DNA of 8,633 nt from the NCBI GenBank assembly GCA_964415065.1, contig CAYPYX010000084.1, positions 1 through 8,633 on the forward strand, given 5' to 3'. The translations under genes were made by a program, and so were the position numbers. The notes under the pieces were generated by a model. It had not been told where the DNA came from, did not search any database, and saw nothing but the letters and a program-made list of their open reading frames with translations. Origin of the DNA: VMCP01 sp964415065 (GTDB taxonomy: Bacteria; Bacteroidota; Bacteroidia; NS11-12g; UBA955). Positions 1-5,304 of this stretch are shown piece by piece (position 1 is the stretch's first letter; each line of letters begins with the position of its first letter).

Positions 1-131
1 AGGGTCTCACGGGTGATTTACTCTCGTTCCATTTACGCAGCGGCATCGCCGCTTTGTCGGCCATCACCGGCGAAATCGACAACGAAGAGGTACTAGGGCA
101 TATTTTCAGTAAGTTTTGTATTGGGAAATAA
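1..131 (+). CDS. mnmE: tRNA uridine-5-carboxymethylaminomethyl modification GTPase MnmE, C-terminal fragment
   Basis: The frame starting at base 3 is open from the window edge and gives 42 codons before TAA at 129-131. It begins GLTGDLLSFHLRSGIAAL, continues through SAITGEI, and ends GHIFSKFCIGK. This matches the C-terminal helical segment of MnmE, where the final Cys-x-Gly-Lys motif (here CIGK) is almost invariant. MnmE works with MnmG in the cytoplasm to modify U34 of certain tRNAs. The G domain and the folate-binding domain lie outside the window. The first 90 bases are about 57% GC, clearly richer than the genes that follow. Its stop lies two bases from the stop of the convergent AAA+ gene, leaving no room for a separate terminator. 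The identification rests on the C-terminal signature alone but is specific. Confidence 0.93.
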   Translation, partial: GLTGDLLSFHLRSGIAALSAITGEIDNEEVLGHIFSKFCIGK

Positions 132-133
132 CA

Positions 134-1597
134 TCAAAACAAATCACCGAAATCAAAGCCGTTTTGGATGCGTTCTTTGCCGAGTTTTTGGTGTTCAGCC
201 AGCGACCATAAAACGAATTCCTTCAAGAATAATTTGTCGTGGCCTGATGCCTCCGGCTGGTAGCTCTTGAGTAAATCTTCCAGCGATTGGATTTTGTTTA
301 ATGTCGATTCGTATTCCGATTGTTCGCTGTCGTCGTATAAGAAAACACCACCATCGGCAATTAACTCCGCCAGTAATTCATCGTATGGAGTGGATTCGGT
401 CTTCTTGCTCAATTTTTCAATGCGAGGGAAATATGCAGGCATGAGCGACTTTACCGCAGCACCAATTAATTGAGTCGCTACAAAAGCGGCTCCCTCTTGC
501 TCACCCTCGTAAACCAATTCCACCTTCCCTGTAATAGCAGGGATAATTCCCATGAAATCCGATAAACGTACCGAAGTATTCGACTCCCCATTGATCAAAG
601 CACGACGTTCGGCAGTGCTTACCAAGTTTTCTAACATCGAAATACTCATACGTGCGCTAACACCGCTTTTGTCGTCTACGTACTCGTTGTCGCGGGCTTC
701 GAAAATAATCTGTTCCAATAAATCTCTGGCCAATTCGGGAATGTAAACCCGCTGAGATTGCTCCTCGGTTATTTGAGATTCTTGCGCAGAAATTTTACGA
801 GCAATTTCTATGGTTTCTGGATAATGAGTCAGAATTTGTGATCCAATTCGATCTTTTAAAGGAGTAACTATGCTTCCGCGATTGGTGTAATCTTCTGGGT
901 TTGCAGTAAATACAAATTGCAAATCCAAGGCCAACCGAAGTTTGAAACCGCGAATTTGAATGTCGCCTTCTTGTAGGATGTTGAATAAAGCTACCTGAAT
1001 TCGAGCTTGCAGGTCAGGCAACTCGTTAATTACAAATATGCAACGATTGGAACGAGGTATCATCCCAAAATGAATCACACGATCATCCGCATAAGACAAT
1101 TTCAAATTGGACGCCTTAATGGGGTCAACATCGCCAATTAAGTCTGCAACGGTAACATCGGGAGTTGCAAGTTTTTCTGTGAAACGATCCGAACGATGCA
1201 GCCAAGAAATAGGCGTATCATCGCCTTTTTCTGCCATCAATTCTTTGGCGAATCGGGATATGGGTTGAAAAGGATCGTCATTGATTTCAGAACCTTGTAC
1301 GCAAGGAATGTATTCATCCAACAAATTGACCATCAATCGAGCCAGTCGGGTTTTAGCTTGTCCCCGTAGACCCAGTAAGTTAATGTTATGTCTAGATAAA
1401 ATAGCACGTTCCAATTCGGGAATAACGGTTTTTTCGAAGCCGTGCACACCGGGAAACGAATCCACTCCGTTTTGAATGTTGGCAATCAAATTTTTGCGTA
1501 ATTCGTCTTTGATGGATTGGTAAGAATACCCCGCTTTTTTCAGTTCTCCGAATGTTGAAATCATATTATTTAAGTCGTTTTTTTCTGTTGGATTCAT
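134..1597 (-). CDS. MoxR/ChlI-like AAA+ ATPase, partner of the adjacent VWA protein
   Basis: A 487-residue cytoplasmic ATPase of the magnesium-chelatase I/MoxR clade. Walker A is GLRGQAKT (residues 76-83). The Walker B strand is CIFVINEL (186-193), with Asn at the usual Asp position and the catalytic Glu192 kept. I recall NELPDL as typical of this subfamily, so this is probably not a defect. Sensor 1 is FVFTANPEDYTNRG (about 228-241), and Arg250 in PLKDRIGSQ fits the arginine finger. The C-terminal part from about residue 280 is helical and acidic, as in the lid and extension regions of such proteins. The ATG at 1597 lies inside the 3' end of the VWA gene (32-base overlap), which suggests translational coupling and equal supply of both subunits. 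By analogy with MoxR-VWA, RavA-ViaA and NorQ-NorD pairs it may remodel or load a cofactor into a target protein. The target is not evident here, and genuine Mg-chelatase activity is unlikely. Confidence 0.9.
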   Translation of the reverse strand: MNPTEKNDLNNMISTFGELKKAGYSYQSIKDELRKNLIANIQNGVDSFPGVHGFEKTVIPELERAILSRHNINLLGLRGQAKTRLARLMVNLLDEYIPCVQGSEINDDPFQPISRFAKELMAEKGDDTPISWLHRSDRFTEKLATPDVTVADLIGDVDPIKASNLKLSYADDRVIHFGMIPRSNRCIFVINELPDLQARIQVALFNILQEGDIQIRGFKLRLALDLQFVFTANPEDYTNRGSIVTPLKDRIGSQILTHYPETIEIARKISAQESQITEEQSQRVYIPELARDLLEQIIFEARDNEYVDDKSGVSARMSISMLENLVSTAERRALINGESNTSVRLSDFMGIIPAITGKVELVYEGEQEGAAFVATQLIGAAVKSLMPAYFPRIEKLSKKTESTPYDELLAELIADGGVFLYDDSEQSEYESTLNKIQSLEDLLKSYQPEASGHDKLFLKEFVLWSLAEHQKLGKERIQNGFDFGDLF

Positions 1598-2705
1598 AAT
1601 CTTGAAATATCATTTCCCCTAAACCTTTTAAGCCCGTAAAAAAGGCTTTCCCCTGATTGGCTTCGGTGAATTTATCTACAAATCGTTGAAGGTAAGGGTC
1701 TTGGGCAATCATAAAAGTGGTTATAGGGATATGCAATTTTCGTGCTTGTGCAGCTTGAGTATAACACTGCTCGGTGATGTAGGGGTCTAATCCATTGCTA
1801 TTCATGTAGTAACGGCCATCGCGTTCTTTAACACAACTGGGCTTACCATCCGTAATCATGAAAATCTGTTTGTGTGTATTTTTCTTTCTTCGGAGGATGT
1901 CCATAGCGAGCTGAAGTCCCGCAACTGTGTTCGTGTGAAAAGGCCCAACCTTGAGATAGGGTATGTCTTTGATGGATATTCGCCAAGCATCGTTTCCAAA
2001 AACCAAAATATCCAGAGTGTCTTTGGGATAACGCGTGGTAATTAATTCTGCCAATGCCATAGCCACTTTTTTGGCTGGAGTGATTCGGTCTTCACCGTAT
2101 AAAATCATGGAGTGACTGATGTCAATCATCAACACCGTACTCATTTGACTTTGGTATTGTGAATCTTCTACTACTAGATCGTCTTCGGTTAGTTCAATTT
2201 CTGCAGATCCGCTTCTTACGTGAGCGTTTCTGAGACTCTCGGTCATGGATATTTTTTCGAGCGCATCACCGAATTGGTAATTGCGATATTCTCCGGTGAG
2301 GTCTTCGCCTTGACCTGAAGCTTTGGTTTTGTGGTTGCCGGAACCACTTTTGTGAAGATCTCCAAATATTTGTTCTAATGCCGTTTGACGAATGGCTCTT
2401 TCCGTTTTGGCGGTAATCCCGAAACCCGATCCCCCGGAATCGTTCAACTCTTCTCGAATGTATCCGCGTTCTTTCAAATCTTCGATGAAGTCATCGATGG
2501 TGTAATTTTCATCCGTAAGTTGATATTCTTTATCCAGTTCTCTTAACCAAGCAATGGCTTCATCGAAGTCGCCCGAAGTGTGCGTAATGAGTTCTTTGAA
2601 AATATCAAATAAAACATCGAATGGCTCTAAGGATTTAGGTTCAAATTCTTTGAAATAAAAACCGCGACTACCAGAAGATGAAATCATGACCTTATCAACG
2701 AACAT
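1566..2705 (-). CDS. VWA domain (MIDAS) protein, partner of the AAA+ ATPase
   Basis: About 379 residues from the ATG at 2705. The frame stays open to a TTG at 2714 (382 aa), and a further ATG at 2687, preceded by AAGG, is also plausible. The numbering here uses the TTG frame. Residues 20-90 form an acidic, helical N-terminal domain (PFDVLFDIFKELITHTSGD and following). Residues 95-140 are a Gly/Ser-rich linker. The C-terminal VWA domain begins near residue 190. It carries a complete metal-binding MIDAS: DISHS at 198-202, a Thr at 261 or 263 in FHTNT, and Asp289 in ITDG. No signal peptide or membrane segment is visible, so it should be cytoplasmic. In MoxR-VWA type systems the VWA protein binds the ATPase and links it to a substrate through the metal site. 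It is the first gene of a two-gene operon, overlapping the ATPase gene by 32 bases and ending NRKKRLK. Confidence 0.88.
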   Translation of the reverse strand: MFVDKVMISSSGSRGFYFKEFEPKSLEPFDVLFDIFKELITHTSGDFDEAIAWLRELDKEYQLTDENYTIDDFIEDLKERGYIREELNDSGGSGFGITAKTERAIRQTALEQIFGDLHKSGSGNHKTKASGQGEDLTGEYRNYQFGDALEKISMTESLRNAHVRSGSAEIELTEDDLVVEDSQYQSQMSTVLMIDISHSMILYGEDRITPAKKVAMALAELITTRYPKDTLDILVFGNDAWRISIKDIPYLKVGPFHTNTVAGLQLAMDILRRKKNTHKQIFMITDGKPSCVKERDGRYYMNSNGLDPYITEQCYTQAAQARKLHIPITTFMIAQDPYLQRFVDKFTEANQGKAFFTGLKGLGEMIFQDYESNRKKRLK

Positions 2706-2837
2706 AACCCTCAAAATGTTTCAAAAACCGTGAAATTTCTGCAATAAGACTCTTGGGTATAGTCGATATTCTCATGTCTGCAAATTTTATTCGTGGTTTT
2801 GCATAGTTATCCACTTGTAATTATGAAGACTTGAGTA
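2706..2837. promoter_or_regulatory. Divergent intergenic region between the VWA operon and the small-protein gene
   Basis: About 130 bases lie between two divergent start codons, so promoters in both directions should be here. I see no full match to the Bacteroidota consensus (TTTG, about 19-21 bases, TAnnTTTG) on either strand. The nearest on the plus strand is TTTG at 2798-2801 followed by TAATTATG at 2818-2825, with one mismatch and a spacer of 16, too short. On the minus strand, AAAATTTG (2788 to 2781) has one mismatch but no good upstream element. A short inverted repeat, TGCAAA (2779-2784) and TTTGCA (2798-2803), spans the middle. That promoters are present is inferred from gene order; the individual elements are weak. 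Confidence 0.35.
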
Positions 2838-2858
2838 ATGGCACTAATTTGCAAGTTT

Positions 2859-3161
2859 ATGAGTAATTATCACGAAATCACCTTAACAGAAGCGGTGTCT
2901 ATGACCCATGCTTACCAGAATGATCCTTTGTTTAGTGGTAAAACCATTTCCGTTAAAATGGATAATACCGCATTTCAGGAATTGATGTCACAACCCGGCT
3001 GTGTGTCACTTCGATCTTATTTTGCTAAAAACAGCAACAACGAACTTACTTTAGTTGTAGTTGGGGTGGATGCAAATGGAAATGATATGACTTCCGGTTT
3101 GATCATGAATAAAGGGGTTAAATGTCCCGTTGTCTGCCCTGTAGCTAGTCCTTTGATGTGA
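2859..3161 (+). CDS. Small protein of unknown function with a C-terminal Cys-Pro motif
   Basis: 100 residues from the ATG at 2859 (MSNYHEITLTEA). An in-frame ATG at 2838 would add MALICKF, which looks less natural. Neither start has a clear ribosome binding site. No signal peptide, membrane helix or known catalytic motif is visible. The centre reads QPGCVSLRSYF, then NELTLVVVGVDANGNDM, and the end is KCPVVCPVASPLM. The protein has a short helical N-terminus followed by a beta-rich core, and three of its cysteines lie in the GC and CPxxCP segments. From memory, similar small proteins with a GVDxNGNDM core and Cys-Pro end recur as unannotated genes in Bacteroidota; I cannot verify this here. 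It lies 69 bases upstream of, and in the same direction as, the membrane protein, kinase and regulator genes, so it may share their transcript or be an associated signal or effector. The function is unknown. Confidence 0.72.
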   Translation: MSNYHEITLTEAVSMTHAYQNDPLFSGKTISVKMDNTAFQELMSQPGCVSLRSYFAKNSNNELTLVVVGVDANGNDMTSGLIMNKGVKCPVVCPVASPLM

Positions 3162-3195
3162 TTTTTTGCTTGAAATAATTAGGATTCGAAAGATT

Positions 3196-3227
3196 TTTGT
3201 TAACAAACTGGATATACTTGTAGTATA
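3196..3227. promoter_or_regulatory. Two adjacent palindromes just upstream of the membrane protein gene (candidate operators)
   Basis: Bases 3196-3207 read TTTGTTAACAAA, a perfect 12-base palindrome. Five bases further on, TATACT (3213-3218) and AGTATA (3222-3227) form a 6-base inverted repeat with a 3-base spacer, ending three bases before the ATG at 3231. Both dyads are directly visible. A position this close to the start suits a repressor or autoregulator site, and the response regulator encoded downstream is an obvious candidate. TATACTTG (3213-3220) also resembles the Bacteroidota -7 element TAnnTTTG with one mismatch, but no TTTG lies at the right distance. Its role as an operator is inference. 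Confidence 0.4.
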
Positions 3228-3230
3228 GTT

Positions 3231-3851
3231 ATGAAACTAGGCTCTGTAATCCTTGAAATGTACGTTTTTTTGTTGATAACGCTTGGGGTAACCTGGGCTG
3301 TCCCAGCGTGGCGTAATCGGTTGTACATTCAACGAAAAATTAAGAGTCTGGACCGTTTTTTTATTTTTGGCAGTATTGCATTTGAACTAATTCTTAAAAC
3401 CTACCGATTTTTACATCTTCCCCCAGCAGATATTGTGGTTTGGAGTTACGATGTGTTATTTGTTGGGGTGTTAAATGTTTTGGTTTACAAGGATTTACTG
3501 CCTGAAAAGAGAATATGGGTGTTTGGCGTACTTTTGGTGTTTTTCGTTTTAGTTTATTACCTTGGAAGCCATTTGATCTATTGGAATTATATTGTTTTGA
3601 TTTTAGGTTTCTCTTTTCTGTTGATTCAGAAATTGTTGAATGATGGGAGGCCCACTTGGAGTTCGTTTTCTTTATTGAGTTATTCGGTTTTGTACATTAT
3701 AATTTTTATAACAACGATTTTCGATAGCATTGAATTCAATTGGAGTGAATCAAAATTAATGGATTATTTCGGAATCAATGGGGCCAGTATTTTACTTTTA
3801 AACGTGATTATTTTATATGTCAAATCCCGCCGACCAGTTCATATTAGATAA
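3231..3851 (+). CDS. Seven-helix integral membrane protein, putative sensor partner of the histidine kinase
   Basis: 206 residues, mostly hydrophobic. I count seven likely membrane helices: about 6-24, 43-61, 68-86, 95-115, 117-136, 146-167 and 182-198. The loops are short. The first cytoplasmic-looking loop is basic (WRNRLYIQRKIK), and the protein ends in basic KSRRPVHIR. No catalytic motif and no recognised family are evident. The only sizeable soluble stretch is about 168-180 (EFNWSESKLMDYF). The kinase ATG at 3817 lies inside this gene, a 35-base overlap that strongly suggests translational coupling. The kinase itself has only one membrane helix and almost no outside domain, so a plausible role is to sense a signal in the membrane and pass it to the kinase. 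Unrelated membrane functions cannot be excluded. The ATG at 3231 is the only good start and has no clear ribosome binding site. Confidence 0.8.
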   Translation: MKLGSVILEMYVFLLITLGVTWAVPAWRNRLYIQRKIKSLDRFFIFGSIAFELILKTYRFLHLPPADIVVWSYDVLFVGVLNVLVYKDLLPEKRIWVFGVLLVFFVLVYYLGSHLIYWNYIVLILGFSFLLIQKLLNDGRPTWSSFSLLSYSVLYIIIFITTIFDSIEFNWSESKLMDYFGINGASILLLNVIILYVKSRRPVHIR

Positions 3852-4590
3852 CATTTTTGTATTTCTACCTACGGTTGCAGTTGCCACGTCGGCACTGATT
3901 TTTGTGTATATAAGTTTCATGTATCAATTGAGAAAGTTGCGGAGATTTAAACGAATACAATTCAGCATGGTGGAGGAGGAGCGCAAACGAATTGCCAATG
4001 ATTTGCATGATTATGTGGGGGGAAGATTGGTGCAAGTGCGTGAGAAATTGCTTGAAGTTATCCCCGAAATAAAAGATAAAAAAATAGCGGAGGAGGTCAA
4101 TGAATCCGTGATGAATATTCGTAATTTTCATAACGACATTCGGCATTTAGTAGAATACATATATCCCCGAGAAATGATGAAAGGAGATTGGCGGGGAAGC
4201 TTTTTGAGGATGGGAGTTGACATGTCCACGAACAAAACTCGAGTGCAAATTGAAATCGAAGAAGAATTGGAATTGCCTTTAGAAACAGCGAAACAACTAT
4301 TTTTAATTGTACAAGAAAAAATTACCAATGCGATATCACATGAGCAACCCAGTCATATTGTTGTTGATATATACACCAGTGATAATGGTGAGAATGGTGT
4401 TTTGGAAATGGTATATCAAAGTAAGAAGCATTTAAATGAAGATTATAAAGTAAAAACAATTACGGTAAATGGACGAGGATTGTATTCAATTGATGAACGA
4501 ATTAAGTATATTAGAGGTAAAATAAAGAAATACTTGTTGGGATCTTATTTGCATGATACCATTGAATTTCCCTTGAATAAAAAGAATTGA
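3817..4590 (+). CDS. Short membrane-anchored sensor histidine kinase (HisKA_3/NarX-LiaS type) with degenerate ATP-binding box
   Basis: 257 residues. One membrane helix lies at about 13-36, preceded by only a dozen residues, so there is no extracytoplasmic sensor domain. A coiled-coil-like basic stretch leads into the dimerisation domain with the phospho-acceptor His64 in EEERKRIANDLHDYVGG (53-69), the signature of HisKA_3 kinases that partner NarL/LuxR regulators. The C-terminal HATPase domain has an N box, LIVQEKITNA (163-172, Asn171), and a G2 box, NGRGLYSIDERI (218-229). Between them the usual DxGxG box after the LxIxV strand is absent: the sequence reads VLEMVYQSKKHLNED (195-209). Gly69 also replaces the Gln of the DxxxQ phosphatase motif. 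Its 5' end overlaps the membrane protein gene by 35 bases, and the regulator gene follows after 19 bases. It is clearly a kinase family member; whether it binds ATP normally is open. Confidence 0.88.
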   Translation: MSNPADQFILDNIFVFLPTVAVATSALIFVYISFMYQLRKLRRFKRIQFSMVEEERKRIANDLHDYVGGRLVQVREKLLEVIPEIKDKKIAEEVNESVMNIRNFHNDIRHLVEYIYPREMMKGDWRGSFLRMGVDMSTNKTRVQIEIEEELELPLETAKQLFLIVQEKITNAISHEQPSHIVVDIYTSDNGENGVLEMVYQSKKHLNEDYKVKTITVNGRGLYSIDERIKYIRGKIKKYLLGSYLHDTIEFPLNKKN

Positions 4591-4609
4591 ACTTGACACC
4601 TTTAAAAAA

Positions 4610-5254
4610 ATGAATTCAATTACTCAAGTTGAACCCGTTAAGTTGGTTCTATTAGACGATCATCCCGGCATTTTAGAACTTCTTAAATTGAGAATACATC
4701 GTATTGAGCCCAATTCCAGTGTGGTTACTTTTTCAGAAGTGGAGAATGCTCTGATGCATATGCTTAAAAATCGACCTGATTTTGTGATCACGGACTTGCA
4801 TATTCATGTGGGTAAATCGCTTGCACTGCCAAAATACTGTTTTGAAAACGGTATTCCTTATATGGTTTACACCAGTTATTTACAGTATACGTTGTTGAAA
4901 TCGTTGGAGGATTTTAACTGTAGAGTTTTTGTAAGCAAATCATCATCTACAATGGAATTGGAAGAAGGGTTATTTCATTTGATGCAGCATTTGCCGTACC
5001 GATGCAGCAGCACAGGGTTAAAGCAGAATTCGCCGGATTTTATTGAAGATATTATCCCACAACCCATAGTTACAGAAGCGGAACTGAAGGTACTTCAACT
5101 GCTTGTAGATGGTTTGACCACTGCAGAAATATCCGAATCATTGAATTTAAGTAAGCATACTATTAAGAATCATTGTACTCATTTAAAAGTAAAAAACTCG
5201 TGTACACTACACGAGTTGATCCGAAGGTATATATACTGGCAAACCAACGGGTAG
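4610..5254 (+). CDS. NarL/LuxR-family response regulator
   Basis: 214 residues: an N-terminal receiver domain (about 10-127) and a C-terminal LuxR-type helix-turn-helix (about 153-208). The receiver keeps all key residues: acidic pair Asp16-Asp17 in LLDDHPGI, phospho-acceptor Asp62 in FVITDLHIH, switch Thr88 in MVYTSY, and Lys110 in VFVSKSS. The DNA-binding domain shows the family pattern TEAELKVLQLLVDGLTTAEI (155-174), then SLNLSKHTIKNH (177-188) as the recognition helix region. The usual KL of the last helix reads VKNS. It lies 19 bases after the kinase gene in the same direction, so it is the likely cognate partner. It is a cytoplasmic transcription factor; its targets are not shown, though the palindromes upstream of the membrane protein gene and the leader of the convergent surface-protein gene are candidates. 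No Shine-Dalgarno sequence precedes the ATG, only an A-rich stretch. Confidence 0.92.
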   Translation: MNSITQVEPVKLVLLDDHPGILELLKLRIHRIEPNSSVVTFSEVENALMHMLKNRPDFVITDLHIHVGKSLALPKYCFENGIPYMVYTSYLQYTLLKSLEDFNCRVFVSKSSSTMELEEGLFHLMQHLPYRCSSTGLKQNSPDFIEDIIPQPIVTEAELKVLQLLVDGLTTAEISESLNLSKHTIKNHCTHLKVKNSCTLHELIRRYIYWQTNG

Positions 5255-5264
5255 TTTGCCAGTA
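5234..5264. terminator. Perfect 11-bp hairpin spanning the stop codon of the response regulator gene
   Basis: TACTGGCAAAC (5234-5244) is the exact reverse complement of GTTTGCCAGTA (5254-5264), with a 9-base loop. The regulator's TAG stop is at 5252-5254, so the hairpin starts inside the coding region. No T-run follows on the plus strand, so it is not a classical intrinsic terminator. It could be a transcript-stabilising or Rho-independent-like hairpin, and it is also read by transcripts of the convergent gene. The structure is certain; its role is inferred from position. Confidence 0.5.
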
Positions 5265-5275
5265 CATGTACCGAT

Positions 5276-5299
5276 AAACAGGTTATCAGCCTGTTTTAT
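5276..5299. terminator. Candidate bidirectional terminator between convergent genes
   Basis: AAACAGG (5276-5282) pairs with CCTGTTT (5290-5296) around a 7-base loop, followed by TTAT-like sequence giving a T4 tract on the plus strand (5294-5297). Read on the minus strand, the same hairpin ends in CCTGTTTATC. It lies in the 50-base gap between the regulator stop (5254) and the surface-protein stop (5305-5307), where both transcripts must end. The stem is short and the T tract modest, so efficiency is uncertain. Confidence 0.45.
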
Positions 5300-5304
5300 A
5301 GCAC

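Noticed and set aside
40..52. GCGGC-ATC-GCCGC hairpin near the window start
   Set aside because: It lies within the mnmE coding sequence, has only five base pairs, and is explained by GC-rich codons.
1019..1043. Asn instead of Asp in the Walker B motif of the AAA+ protein (VINELPDL)
   Set aside because: As far as I recall, this subfamily commonly carries NELPDL, and the catalytic Glu, Walker A and sensor 1 are intact, so it is not evidence of inactivation.
2807..2815. DnaA-box-like TTATCCACT
   Set aside because: A single site with one mismatch to TTATNCACA, with no cluster of boxes, no AT-rich unwinding repeats and no replication gene nearby.
2823..2834. Tiny ORF (Met-Lys-Thr-stop) just before the small-protein gene, possible leader peptide
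   Set aside because: Three codons without a ribosome binding site occur easily by chance; there is no attenuator hairpin between it and the gene.
3213..3220. TATACTTG as a -7 promoter element for the membrane-protein gene
   Set aside because: One mismatch to TAnnTTTG, and the only nearby TTTG is 13 bases upstream instead of about 19-21, so a promoter call is not supported.
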